64,000 nt of DNA. It comes from Pachyseris speciosa (lineage: Eukaryota; Cnidaria; Anthozoa; Scleractinia; Pachyseridae). The stretch covers positions 327,501 to 391,500 of the forward strand of contig JAEMWC010000168.1 of assembly GCA_016490735.1 (NCBI GenBank). The letters are read 5' to 3'. Position 1 is the stretch's first letter. Every line of letters begins with the position of its first letter. Under the pieces are notes generated by a model, which saw only the letters and a list, made by a program, of their open reading frames with translations, was not told the origin of the DNA and did not search any database. Positions 45,691 through 58,211 of the stretch are shown here, piece by piece. The position numbers and the translations under genes were made by a program.

Positions 45691-46139
45691 CAGAGAACGG
45701 CATTCGAGATAGAAGGCTAGTAGATTTTTAATAACAGCAGTTATTAGTACAATGGTTAGCAATAAAAATTGTCCCATGAGCTTCAAAAGAGGCCGATGAA
45801 CTTGATTATCAAGGACGATCCGTTAAGATTACTTTAAATTCTGGCACCATTTAAAGAAAACGGTGACCAAACAAAATGACACACTATTCGATCCTTACCG
45901 GTGATAAATCTTTGTCGAATTCCATATCCAAGCCACTTTAAACATGGCGAACCACTTGGAAAATGTGAAGTAAATACCGCGCATATGACGTCATCACGAA
46001 CGATTGTTCGCTTCAAAAGAGACATCTTAGGACGAAGTATATACTCAGTCGGCTATTTTGATTTTCATAGCGTTCATACTATAAGACGAGACCCCTCTGG
46101 TCTGGAAAGAATTGAATAATAAAACACCCGACATATGTA

Positions 46140-46525
46140 ATACTTCCATCACGATTGTGGCGATGACGATGATGATAATAATACTGTTTATAGCAGCAAT
46201 AAAAGCAATAACAATAACAATAAAAACAACGATAACGATAACGATAACAGTAATGATAAAGATAACGATAATAATAACGATATTGATATCGATAACGATA
46301 TCGATATCGATAACGATAACCGTAATGATAATGATAACGGTAACGATAACGATAACGATAACAATAACGATATCGATAACGATATCGATAAAGATAACGA
46401 CAACGACAACGATAACGATAACGATATCGATAACGATAACGATATCGATAAAACGATAACGATATCGATAAAGATAACGACAACGATAACGATAACGATA
46501 ACGATAATAATAACGATATAGATAA
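46140..46525. repeat. GATAAC/GATATC satellite
   Basis: About 380 bases of tandem hexamers, mostly GATAAC and GATATC. Frames on both strands are Ile/Thr, Ser/Leu or Tyr/Arg repeats and are not proteins. A related array is at 56725-56910. Confidence 0.92.
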
Positions 46526-46589
46526 AGATAGCGCTAATGATAGCGGAGCTCCGGCGGCCCTCAGGGCCGCCAAGCGGAGCACCATACCT

Positions 46590-46621
<32 letters not shown>

Positions 46622-46654
46622 AAAATGGCTAGCGGTATTGCTCGTGGGCGCGCA

Positions 46655-46683
46655 CGCACGACGACGACGACGACGACGACGGA
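46655..46683. repeat. (ACG)n microsatellite
   Basis: About nine tandem ACG units. Confidence 0.9.
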
Positions 46684-46686
46684 GTC

Positions 46687-46717
<31 letters not shown>

Positions 46718-47129
46718 CATAATAATCCAACATGGCGGCCATACTCCACCTGGCCCAGCTGACCAGCTAGTTTACAGCGTGTCTTTGATACTGGACATCC
46801 ATCTTATAGCCAATTGACACCTGTCAAAACAGGGTATCTGCTGACCAGTGTCACGTGACCATATCGCGGGCTCAATTTAAGACCTCATCGAGGTCAGCTG
46901 GTTTTTTGAAGTTGACCGCTGACCAGGTACTTGCTTTCGATTGGATCGCAGGCTCAAGCAAGGTGTGGGACACCCAAACCAAATCGAGGCTTTTAAATTT
47001 TTCGCGCGCTTTCTGCGGCTTGTAATTTCACATTCAGTTGGTTTTCTTCGATCGAAGTTTGTCTTTCGCGTAAAAACATAAAAATCAAGAACTTGTCAAA
47101 AGATACTCCGGAAGGTGAATTTTCAAGTG

Positions 47130-47273
47130 ATGAAAGGAAGGACGAAAGGTTTTTCTCAGGAAAAGCTTCAAACTTGGATCGATTGTGCGGTTGAAAACAG
47201 TATAATTCAACGCTTCAAGGGCTTTCACTTCACCGCGGCATCTTGCATCTCACCAAGAAAAGCCACTTAACAG
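47130..47273 (+). CDS. Possible 47-aa peptide or first exon, unconfirmed
   Basis: ATG 47130 opens MKGRTKGFSQEKLQTWIDCA and ends ISPRKAT before TAA. Composition is protein-like and the upstream sequence looks like a gene start, but the frame is short. An overlapping frame (47243-47443, GGMSSSNSVEEALSLDKPFA, donor GAG|GTAAAT) is equally plausible, so one of them may be a first exon whose partner I cannot find. Confidence 0.22.
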
Positions 47274-49209
47274 TTCCGGTATTAATGGGAGGAATGAGTA
47301 GTTCAAATTCTGTGGAGGAAGCTCTTTCTTTGGACAAACCGTTTGCTATTTTTGCGGATGCTTGTTTTTACTTTACTGAAGCTTACGTATTTTCAAGTGG
47401 TAGAAACCTCTACAACACAGCGCAGGACAGTGAGGTAAATTAAATAAATAGAAGCTTAACATTTGGTTTAATCGTTGTTACTTTTGTTCAGGAATGAAAC
47501 TTGTATTTTTCTCTCGAATGCATATAAATAACAATTATCTGTACTTGTTTTGGACGCAAAGAAGTAGTTGAATTGTTTGTTTGTTTGTTTGTTTTCTTTT
47601 TGTTACGTTGTTTTCTTTGCAAGCGAACGAGTGTTTTTACTCGGCTTGGCTGACTGTTTTTTGACCTTGGTACATCAACAGCGTTAAGAAACTTTTGCCC
47701 TTATCTTAATAACCCCACAAAAATGATCATATCTTATTACTAGTTTATTACTAACTTGATGCTAGTTGCCACTATCTTATTCCTAGTTGACTGATGAAAA
47801 TCACCAATTTTTTACTATCTGAGGGGTTTTGTAGATAGTGGATAGTTATCTTTTACCTAGCTTAAAGCTAACTGATATCTATCTATCAGACAGTTAGCAA
47901 GTAGATAGACTATCTAAAACCTAGCTTCCGATGCAGATAGTCAAAAGATAGCCTATCTATCCACTAACTTGTCTGCCGTGTAGTTTGAACTAGGCTATCT
48001 GAAGACTATCTTACTATTGCACACCAAAACTCTATCCTATTGGAAACCTATCTTTACTGTAGATAATAAAAAGATAGTCTATCTGAAAGCTATCCAACAT
48101 TCGCCCAACACTTTGATAACCTACCCAAAAGCTATCTTTATTATAGATAGTGAAAAGATAGCCTATCTGAAAACTATCCAACATTCACCCAACACTTTGA
48201 TAACCTACCCAAAAGCTATCTTTATTATAGATAGTAAAAGATAGCCTATCTGAAAACTATCCAACATTCGCCTAACACTTTGATAACCTACCCAAAAGCT
48301 ATCTTAGTCAGATAGTGAAAAGATAGCCTATCCAAAAACTATCCAACATACGCCTAGCACTTTTATAACCTACCCAAAAGCTATCTTTGTCACAGATAGT
48401 AAAAAGATAGCCTATCTGAAAACGATCCAACATTCACCTAGCAATTCGCAAAAGCTATCTTTGTCATAGATAGTGAAATGATATAGCCTATCCAAAACTA
48501 TCCAACATTCGCCTACCACTTTGATAGCCCACCCAAAAGCCATCTTTGTCAAAGGCAGTGATAATAATGAAAGAGCTAGCTGCTCAAAACTTTTCATTGT
48601 ATATAGCATGTTGATAACCTATTCAAAAGTTATAACTTTGTCAAAGATAGTGAAATATTTGTGTACTATCAATCTTGTATAATAACTGGTAATATCAGTT
48701 ACATACACTGTAGCTATATAATTATTTAAAACTGCTACAGCTAGTGTACATTTAGTTCTAATATACCAAAACCCTGGAACATGCAGATGCCAAAAAAGCA
48801 AGTAGGTAGCTGGAAATGAATTTACATTATGTGTCAGATTGAAAAGAAAAAAAAATGCAAATTCCTTATAAAATCCAGTATAAAACACTTCACAGCTATT
48901 GCAATTAACTACAATGTCATGGACCAATATTTCTTGATGCATTGAATGCATAACTAACTTTCCTGATCCTAGGGTTGTCACTTATGGCCTATCTGAAAAC
49001 TCATGTTATGGGTTATTCCTACTACAAAATTATATCATACAACTTCTTCTTGATGAGTCAAGCCACAAAAGCTCAGTCCCTTTCATCACTATAAGGGAGA
49101 TGGCAAAGTTCCTGAAGAAACATCTACACAGACACATTTCTCTTGTATGGTATTGATTGCCATGCAGGTTTCACTCGAACAAATGTGTTTTAAAACATGA
49201 TTAATACAT

Positions 49210-49560
49210 ACAAGGCTGTTCAGGGTGCTTATCCTGAATCTCGATAATTGCCAGTAGCTGGCACATCATTTTCACTGCACTGCCGATTCTCTCCTGCACA
49301 TCTCTCCTTGCAACCTTCAGCAACTTTAACATATGTCCCAATGAAGCCATACATCAGTGTGACATTATTTGGAGCCGTAACACGCTTGCATTTTGCACAT
49401 AATGCGCTGTACTCCATTACTACTGACATCGAAAAAACATCCACAGTTTTTCCCAGTTTCCTTTCTTGCTAAGTATAGCAATTTCAGACTCACGTAAATG
49501 AGAAGAATTGCTCAACACCCTTTGAAACGAAATGAACGTAAAAGCGAGAGTTAAGTGACG
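49210..49560 (-). other. Protein-like minus-strand segments, unresolved
   Basis: Short open minus-strand segments (for example LLKVARRDVQERIGSAVKMM near 49300-49220, and LRESEIAILSKKGNWEKLWM near 49500-49440) look helical and coding, but no consistent exon chain or start could be built. They may be remains of an element-encoded protein. Confidence 0.2.
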
Positions 49561-50106
49561 GATTTTTCTCACCTACTCCGTGATATTTGACTCAATCACT
49601 CTTTGTTTCCTCAACAACGTTCGACGACAAATGGATCATCTAAAGCATGTTTTTATCCTCAGCTGAAGACGAATCTCTTCATAAAATTTGTTTTCGTCAA
49701 AATCTCCGCCAGAAATTTGATTCATATATCCCCAAGATTGCAAAAATTCAGTGGAAAAGAGGCAAATATGACTTGAGAAACATTATCGGACGAACCCGAA
49801 GAAAGCGGCCATGTTTTGTGTGTGTTTCTGTGCACCGCAATCTGGCAATCCAGCGGATTTTACACAGCAACAGCCAATGATAGCGTGTTGATTTTCACGT
49901 GACTATCCTCGTGCTTTTACCGAACAAAGAACTTCTATTCACTCTCTGTTGGCGCCCATCTTTGAATTGATATTTTCGGTTGGTCGATAATGCGAACGAT
50001 TTTATTTTGTCTTTCACGAAGATGTTTCTTCTAGTGGTTCAGTGGAAGTATGAATTGGACAGCATTAGCGTCGTAAACGAAATGGCAACTAAATGAAGGC
50101 ATCACC

Positions 50107-51625
50107 ATGGATTTATCAGCTGGTACGATTAGAAGAAGGCAAGCCATTTTGGGTGGTAAGTGCAAACTCTAACATTGAAAACAGGATAAATTCTTAAATT
50201 ATAAGAGGCCGTGACTTGTAAATTACACAGTAGAAACTGAATGCACGGTCATGAAGCCTTTGAATCGGTACAGATATGTTACTCAGTATCCGGCCGGTCG
50301 TTCATTCTGGAATTTCGTGTAACACGAAATTACTCAGACTTCGAAGCCCTTGTTTTATCGCATCGTGAACAAATCTCCAAATTTATGGCCGTAAATATGT
50401 TCTCTCTTTATTCTTCATTTTCCTTGTATTATTTTGGGAAGTCAAAAGAGTCAGTGTGGCAGTAGTCGGTAGCGGTAACTTCGCAGCGTTGTTTTATGTC
50501 AAAAGTGAGGTTCAAGGAGGATTTACAGAGACTCGTTCAAGGGTGATAATGGACCTTTAAGCGATATGGTTATTAATTTCCCTCAACCGAAGTATTCCGA
50601 AAGGAAGCCCAACATTTAAGTTTTTAAATTGAAAGTTCGGTGGGCTTTTAACTATTGAGAAACACTTGCAGAAGGCGCCTTTCTGAGTAAAATTTTCATG
50701 GCTAATAACAGGTAGTGCCAGCTTTCGTGACCTTTGTGTTATAAACAGAGGTGCGCGTCACGTAATATGACCTTTGCGAAATAGCAAAATTACAAGGGTT
50801 TGTATGGGGAAAAAGTATCGAATTTGAAGGCAAAATTAGGAATTGTTTTTCATTTATTTTTATTTTTAATTTTTTTTTAAAGTTTTTCTCGCCTGAACTA
50901 GCTCCTTTGTAGTTTCGTTTGTGTCCTACACTGTATCTGGTTTCTGGGTCGATTTGAAGCGATTTTGTTGGTCTGTTTCAACGGCTTCTCTCTCTTTAAA
51001 ACCCAATTATATACCTTCCCAAACTTTTTCTTGTCCAAGGATGTTTTCCTTGAATCACTGAAACGTTAGGTTTAATTATCTTGTTATTTTTGTGGTCGGA
51101 TACTAGGCAACAAAGGGGTTGATCAGCTGCAAACTGCATGACAGGGCCCATTTAATTAACATAACCTGATATTGTGTGCGTAAAACTTGGAGCAAACATT
51201 TCATTGCATGATTTGAAAAAAACTGACTTGACCAATGGCAAAATGAGCACAGGAAGTAGCGTTCAGTCGTTTCCAATTGGGCTATTGCATTCTGACATTT
51301 GACGTTGCATTGTCTTTGCTAAATCTGCCTTTTAATTAATTAGCCCATCTATATTAATATTATGATAAGGCCCAGGTAACTGTAATTATCTACTAGCAAT
51401 TGGCTAATGTACCATGTACAGATCCTACATGTAAGCAGCATTATATTCTTTAATTCACAAAAATCAAGGCACACTGCATGCTACGTGTATATTAATTATA
51501 AAATGTTTTATCACTGAAAAAATATTAAGTTGATCATTTTCCTCATTTCAGAGCAAAGGAAAAAAAGGCGAGAGAAAGAGAAAGCAAAGTTAAAGGAAAT
51601 AGCACAGACTGCAGCTGAGTCCTGA
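50107..51625 (+). CDS. Possible two-exon 40-aa basic peptide gene inside the CTATC element
   Basis: Exon 1 is 50107-50155 (MDLSAGTIRRRQAILG, donor G|GTAAGTGC, phase 1). Exon 2 is 51552-51625 (after TCATTTCAG; QRKKRREKEKAKLKEIAQTA then AES and TGA). The phases agree (G|AG gives Glu). An AATAAA follows at 51748. The product would be a short, strongly basic helix. It could be a real small gene, or the ends of a longer gene whose middle exons I cannot see. Function unknown. Confidence 0.35.
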
Positions 51626-52639
51626 TTGAAAATATAATTATTTTTCTATCTGAGTTATCATTATAAACATCCATGTTTGATGTGTCGAGCTTTAAATCTG
51701 TGATTCGCTGAGCTTGTAATTTTTAAACGTCATATTTTGGAAGACAAAATAAAACCTTTCATATGGCATGACAAATGCAATTTTTTTCTCCTACTTGCTG
51801 TGGCGCTTCAAAGTGCCACGATGTCTTCTTAGTTATCAGACGTCTAGTTAATTTCTATCCAATCACTACTAATTAGCTATGAGACATCTAGTTAATTATT
51901 GCTATCCAAACACTACTTGCTAGCTATCAGACATCTAGTTAATTGCTATCCAATCGCTACTTTTTAGCTGCCAGAGTTCTAGTTAATTGCTATCCAAACA
52001 CTACTTTTTAGCTATCAGACATCTAGTTAAATGCTATCCAAACACTACTTTATAGCTATCAGACATCTAGTTAATTGCTATCCAATCACTACTTTTTAGC
52101 TATCAGAGTTCTAGTTAATTGCTATCCAAACACTACTTTTTAGTTACCAGGCATCTATTTCATAGCTATCCAATCACTATCTTTTAACTAATTTATGCCT
52201 AGTTGATTGCTATCTATGTACTATTTCTCGTGTCAATAGATCTAGTTTATGCCTATCTAAAAACTAGTTTTGAACTATGTCAACGATCTCATCTGTAATT
52301 AAGATCTATCTGAAAACTAACTTTTTATCTAGTTTTACTTTATCTTATTTGTATCTAAAAACTAACTTTTCCATCAACATGGACGATCTAATTTTTCGGA
52401 TAGTATTAAGATAGCCTATCTTCATGGTTCCAAATAACTAGAAATTAGTTAAGAATAAGATAGGATTAAGGTAGTAATAAGTTAATAGTGGCTAAACAGG
52501 GCTTGAAGATAGGAATAAACTAGATAAGAGATAGCTTGTAGATAGTTGCGTTAACTAGCCATAAGATAGTAAAAAGATAGTCCCTCATTTTGTGAGGGGA
52601 CGTAATCACAATGAGTCCTCGTAAAATTAAGCATTAAAG

Positions 52640-53790
52640 GCGGAAACTCAAGCTCGAGTGAAACAAAAAAGCCAATCAAATGCATGTGCATGTGCACGTC
52701 TCAAAATCTGACATAAAGTTGTCAAAATGCTGTCAAAAATGTCAAAGACCAGCGCGCTTCACTCGTCATTTGAAATCTTCGTCGAAAGCGACCTGTAAAC
52801 AAGAATATTAAGTTTCGCCGTCTATAAACATGTCGTCTTAATTTGTTTGAACCGGTAAGAATCAGCGTTTGGATGTTAAACACCGAAATGGGTTGACTGG
52901 CTGAGCTGGCTTTGATAAATTTTATTGTGGAGAAATGCTGGTGTGGTTTGGCAAGCGCTTTCTTCGTCAACTGGATGACGCTTTGCCACTGAGAATCATT
53001 AATTGAAGAAGGTTCTTTGGAAGACATGGGAAGTACCAGTAAAACTATAAAAGCTCTTTAGCGTTTTGTGTCAGGCAAGGAAAGATTTTGTGGAAATGGC
53101 GCTATTATTCAGCTCTGTTGCGTTCCGAGTGATTGCTGCCTCAGTGATTCCTGTTGACTGCTCTAAACGATCAGGTGTGGACCTCATTTTTGTCTTTTCT
53201 ACGGACATTTATGTCAAAATTGCTAAGCAATTTTTGTTACTTGTCTAATTTCTCCACCTTCTCCTAGAATCTTCGAAGAAATATTCGTATTGTGCTTTGT
53301 TTTCTTGTAATACTTATGTTTGTTGTTTTGTTGTTTCTGAACCACGGTCAATTCCTGTTGACTGCTCTTAACGATCAGTGTTTACCCTTTATTGTCTTTT
53401 CTACTGGCATTTATGTCAAAATAAATACCGATTTTTCTAGATTAATCAGTACAAGCTATTTTATGTACAAGCTAGTCTTCTTTAATTTCTCCACCTTCTC
53501 CTTCTTCGAGCAAAACACTCGCATCGTACTTTGTTCGCTTGTAGTGTTTTTTTTTATCCGCTTTGAATTCCGTTACGCTTTCATCTGAAAGTAGTTAGGA
53601 CTCACGAACGTCTGTCTTTTCTTTTGCAAACGTTTGCTATCGAAAACTCTTCGTTTTCCCTGCTGCTGCTCAAATTTTTTGGACACAAATTAAACTGGCC
53701 CAAATAAAGCCATGCGAAGTTGCTCGGTGAGAGTGTGCAGCTCCGATTCCAGGCTTGGCCTGGCTAAATATATATATGGCCTTCAGCTTT
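52640..53790 (+). repeat. Dispersed repeat, copy 2, uninterrupted
   Basis: Matches 37330-37790 plus 38384-38560 and continues with blocks (TTTTCTACGGACATTTATGTCAAAATTGCT, given here in part) that also recur at about 38757-38890 and 39430-39640. It serves as the empty site for the insertion at 37791-38383. Confidence 0.7.
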
Positions 53791-54100
53791 TCTTTTTATA
53801 ATTGCTACATACCAGACTGGAATGGTGTTCCATCGAACATCATGCATGCACCTTCTTTAAGCAGTTTTAAGTCCTATCTATTACATTATTTGTGTCAATT
53901 TTAAATCAGATGTAGCTTGTGAGTGACAAGTATGTAATTTAATTAGGTTAGCTTTGGATTGTATTTCAATTTTACTTCTTTATTTTTAGTGTCAATCTCA
54001 AAGCAGGGGTGACTTGTAAGAGACAAGTATTCGATTTAATTTGATTAGGTTAGCTTTGGGCCACATTTAAATGTCATCTCTTAGTTTTTAGAATGTGTAA

Positions 54101-54202
54101 TACAGTAATAGCCCATGTATAAGAACCTGAATTTTCCAATTTAGCCTAAATAGGCTCTTATATAAATGGTACTTAACGCAAATTTAGGCTACCAAGGTTC
54201 TT

Positions 54203-54233
<31 letters not shown>

Positions 54234-54868
54234 TAATAATAATAATCACTTCATTCAAGTCTCAAATGTATTTAGCCGAGCGCAGATGCTCTACTAATTG
54301 GGGAGACTAAATCAAATCAACTCTAAATAAATCAAATGAAATCAAATGTTGGTTTTTGGGGAGAGGGAAAAACCGGAGTACCCGGAGAAAAACCTCTCGG
54401 AGCAGAGTAGAGAACCAACAAACTCAGCCCACTTATGACGCCGAGTCCGGGAATCGAACCCGGGACACATCGGTGGAAGGCGAGCGCTCTCACCACTGCG
54501 CCAACTCTGCTCCCCTAATAAAATAGAATAGGTTCTTATATTTTTATATTTTCTTATAGTTTTATATGAATTTTATCTGAATATACTATATATATGATAA
54601 ATATCATCTCATAATACAGTATAAATCATTTATTTGTACCATAGAGAAATGCCTATAGGCAGTTCAGTGCACGTACAGTATACACATGTCCTTAACAAAC
54701 ATAACAAAGAAACTCATTCAGCAGTTTCTACCTTTACACTTTTACAGCAACCCCACCCAACTTAAAATTTTAACCTTAATAGGTTCTTATGTACAGTGGG
54801 CTTAAAATGAAAATTTTAGCCTAACAGGTTCTTAAAACCCAGGTTCTTATACATGGGCAAATACTGTA
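54101..54868. mobile_element. Tc1/mariner-type MITE with a SINE inside
   Basis: TACAGTAATAGCCCATGTAT at the left is inverted at the right as ATACATGGGCAAATACTGTA; the following AAGAACCTG and CAGGTTCTT also pair. TA with CAGTA termini fits mariner-type elements. The SINE at 54203-54516 splits it. Confidence 0.75.
54203..54516 (-). repeat. tRNA-derived SINE, same family as 8369-8656
   Basis: Minus-strand head GGGAGCAGAGTTGGCGCAGT with box B GGTTCGATTCC, body AACCTCTC/CCGGTTTTTCCC and an (ATT)n tail at about 54245-54203. Confidence 0.8.
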
Positions 54869-54869
54869 T

Positions 54870-56222
54870 TAGATAATATTCTTTATATGGGAATTTACTT
54901 TCTCCCAATTATTCTCCAGTCATGCACTTTTTTTTGTATCAACTTAGATGTATTTGCATGACAAAGTATTATTAAACTTAAAACTTAAAATTAAACTTAA
55001 AGTAAGCTCTTTCTCATCAATGTTCACATCCTTTGGACTTCCTTCTCCTGCATGCAGTCTTTCAATTAATTTTATTCATAGCTGGTCACACCAATCTTGT
55101 GGTATGTTTGGATGACATTTGGCACTAATGTTTAATGGGATTTTTGATGTTTGATGAAGTATGTTGTGCAATTTCAAATGTACATGGAGAAATGTTAGAC
55201 TAGTCCTTACCTTTCTTGCAAAATAGAAAATCAAGTTAAGATGGCTAACATGGATTTCCAGCACTTTTGCTTTGGTGAATCATTACCTTAAATCCTCATA
55301 CTACATTGTTAATTACCTTGATAGTGATATCAACCAAATGCCCAATATTTTATAATCAAGTTGCTTAGTCTTGCACTTGGCTGGCCAGAAGAGCAGCTGG
55401 ATTTCTTTTTGAAAACACTGTAGGTGCATTGATTGATTAGCTTAATGTCAGCAAGAAGTTTTTTGCGATAGTAATGTCAAGAAGTAACTGATCAAAACAA
55501 ACATCTTGGTCTTAATGCATATCATCTAAATATTTTTATTGATTTCCATGTATCTTTCTTTCATAATTTTTTTGAGGCATACATATATCCAGAGGATACA
55601 CAATTTCTGATTTCCAACTGTCTCATGGAAGGCTTTAGATAACTGAAATTGCATTCATTATGAAGTGATGATCTGAATCACTATATATCTGATGTCGGAT
55701 ACTGATTCAAAATAGCATTCACCAGGCTTCTCCACCAATTTCTAGTGGCTCTAAATCATAACTAAGTAGCCTACAGTTGAATGGGGAAACAGACCTGTCC
55801 TTAGGTATTGCTCTAAGATGTTAAGAAATGTTTTGTTTTAAAAATTTATAGATGCAAACTCGCATTGCAGGTTCTTTTTTACACAAAGTATTAAAGATTA
55901 TTTTTAAAAAAACCTACCTCAATATTTTTAGTTTGCTTTTTAACATCTCCAAACTCACTTTGCAAAGGAATTTTTATTGCCTTACTCGATAGAACGCTTT
56001 TTTTGGGTGGGGGGAGGGGGAGGTGGGGCGTCCAAATCCGTAAAAGGGAGTTCATATCTGCTAGCTGTTCTGGACTAGGGGGTCCAAATCTGATCCACAA
56101 GCAGATCTGGACTGGAGGGTGCAAATATGCAAAGGGTCCAAATCCACTGTGCCACTGGCTCAGATCACCTTTCCATACTATTTGGGTTCTGTAGTTAGGG
56201 TCTGTAGCTTGAGTGAGATCAG
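54870..56222. other. No gene seen; low-complexity and repeat fragments
   Basis: AT-rich sequence with a G-rich tract at about 56005-56035 and repeated GGTCCAAATC motifs (56080-56150). No exon recognised. Confidence 0.4.
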
Positions 56223-56453
56223 ATGGGTGATATGACAAGCGAACATCTACGAAGCGTCCAAAAGAACACTAGTGGTTTCCCGGTCGCAGAGCACTTTAAC
56301 TCTCCCGGCCACAGTCTATCTGACATCCTTGTTAGAGGTTTGCGGAAATGTGCTGGAGTCAAGGCCAGACGGAAACAACTAGAAATGGAACTCATTTTTA
56401 GGCTCGGCACTATGCAACCAGACGGCCTAAATAATGTTTTTCATTTCTTATAA
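56223..56453 (+). pseudogene. Penelope-like retroelement, GIY-YIG endonuclease C-terminal remnant
   Basis: Reads SEHLRSVQKNTSGFPVAEHF, FNSPGHSLSDILVRG, RKQLEMELIFRLGTMQP and LNNVFHFL. The VAEHFNSPGHS block and the E-x-x-LI...LGT block are typical of the C-terminal GIY-YIG domain of Penelope-type elements. The start of the endonuclease and the reverse transcriptase are missing: a truncated copy. Confidence 0.75.
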
Positions 56454-56545
56454 ATGGCGCGCGCGCGTCCTTTTTTCCGCGCGCTTAGCTCTTAGTAACG
56501 TTTCGTTCAATTTTACAGTCGCGCAAACATTTAACGGTTTTCACA

Positions 56546-56570
56546 CTGAAGAAGGGCTATGCCCGAAACG
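56546..56570 (+). ncRNA. Hammerhead-ribozyme-like core downstream of the Penelope fragment
   Basis: CTGAAGA, then a GGGC/GCCC hairpin, then GAAACG resembles the CTGATGA-stem II-GAAA core of hammerhead ribozymes, which are known in Penelope-like elements. One core base differs (A for T), and pairing of the other stems is not convincing, so it may be inactive or a coincidence. Confidence 0.25.
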
Positions 56571-56724
56571 TTTGTGTTTTTTCACAAGAGGTCACTTTGA
56601 CACTTTTTTCTTAATTTAATAATTTTTTTTTTGAAATTTTGATATGACAAGCAGACTATATGTAAATGCCAGTAGAAAAAGAATGCTTTTGGAGCTCCGC
56701 TTTTAGGCTTGGCTAAATATATAT

Positions 56725-56910
56725 ATTATTAATGATAATGACAACGATAACGGTAACGGTAACGGTAATAATAATGATGATAATGATAACGATATCGATA
56801 AAGATAACGATAATGATTACGGTAATGGTAACGGCAACGGTTGCGAAACAAAAGCCATAACGATATCGATAAAGATAGCGGTTGCGATAACGATTAACGA
56901 TATTGATAAT
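56725..56910. repeat. GATAAC/GGTAAC satellite, second array
   Basis: Degenerate tandem hexamers related to 46140-46525. Preceded by GGAGCTCCGCTTTTAGGCTT and GGCTAAATATATAT, a block also present at 40000 (without an array). Confidence 0.85.
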
Positions 56911-57239
56911 GACTTAGTGACATTTGGAATGATAAACATTCTTATGCACTTCACACATGTTTTATGTTCTTTAACATTCTATTTGTAGACCAAACATCCG
57001 CCCTGTGCAAGTCACACCGCTGCCTTCATGTGATCATGAGGAGAAAGGAGAAAGAGCCTTAAGCTTTTCTGGTTTCGAATGTTGAAGACAAATTTCACCT
57101 TCACCGATCCTTGTATTTGTGTACTTGACACACCAACTTGATATAACTTTTTGAATTCTAAAAGTGTAATGGATAATTTGGAGACCATTTGTAAATTTGA
57201 AACTAATTAGTTTGTCTTGCCGAAGGCCAGGACAGGCCA

Positions 57240-58130
57240 TGATCTTTTCCAAGTACATATCAGATAGATGAAATTAAGGAAAACAAAACTTTAGCCACTG
57301 ATGTAGCGAAAAGGGCTTTACAATCACAAGGTACAGCCTAGAGTATTCAAAGCTTAACTCCCATGAAAATTCTAATGCAAGTACTTGTTACTTATTCAAA
57401 GGATCTTGTCTATTGGCATGGACACAAACTGATAACGTGCGAATGAAGATATGAAAATCATATATTTGAACTGCGGATTAAAGAATATATTACGCAAGCA
57501 CTTTTATGGGGTAAATTTTAGCATAGGAATCTGGGAGAACCCGAATATTCAAGACACTATCCCACAAGGGTTTGGGATCACCCACCACGGCGTGAGGGAC
57601 AGACTTGAGGGACAGTGTTAACTGCACTCGAAGCTAAAACAAAACTCTGCCTAACAACTGACCGGGAGAATGAATGAAATTGAGTACTGACGGAATTGAA
57701 GTACATAACCAGGTGGTTTAATACCCTTATTAGAAGGTTGCAACATTGCAAGTAGTGTTCTAGATTCCAAGAATTACGTGGTATGATCTCCGCAACGCGA
57801 TCCCGAATTGCTTCTTTGAAAGTCCATAACTGAGTATCTAAAGCGTATCTCCTCCTACTGTGGAGCTATTCTCTGGAACAATCTCCAAAAAAGAACTTTA
57901 TTAGGGCATTAGATTCCCTGGGCTTTGTTAAACAGGATATCAATCAATGACTTTCTGAGTGGGATCCCCACACACGGCAATGAATATGTAAACCACTAGT
58001 TTTATTTTAACCTTGTATAAATAAAGTGTTGATTAACTGGTTTCTTGCCTACTTTTGTAACGTAAATATTAGTATATTACATGGACCAAGATATCAAACA
58101 GGATGAGAAGTAGAGTGCTGAGCCAACTGT
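57240..58130 (+). other. Mostly featureless; possible decayed LINE 3' end
   Basis: At about 57840-57900 the plus strand gives CGAILWNNLQKRTLLG, similar to the C-terminal WN-x-LP block of LINE polymerases, with frame breaks around it. Otherwise nothing recognised. Confidence 0.3.
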
Positions 58131-58211
58131 AGACGTCTATGCAATTTTTCTACAACTATAAACAACACAGATGCGCCGCTTCCCGAATCCTGAAAACAAG
58201 GAGTAGTTGTA

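Larger units (their letters stand above)
47713..52599. mobile_element. 4.9-kb element with CTATC/AGATAG-rich ends
   Basis: Edges CCCCACAAAAATGA (left) and TCATTTTGTGAGGGG (right) are inverted. The left 900 bases hold about seven units containing CCAAAAGCTATCTTTGT and GATAGCCTATCTGAAAACTA; the right 750 bases hold about eight units with TTAATTGCTATCCAAACACT and TTTTTAGCTATCAGACATCT. The interior carries a possible short spliced gene (50107-51625). No target duplication was found and no transposase recognised. Confidence 0.6.

Noticed and set aside
46079..46604. Tyr/Arg, Ile/Thr and Ser/Leu-rich proteins
   Set aside because: Direct translations of the GATAAC satellite on both strands.
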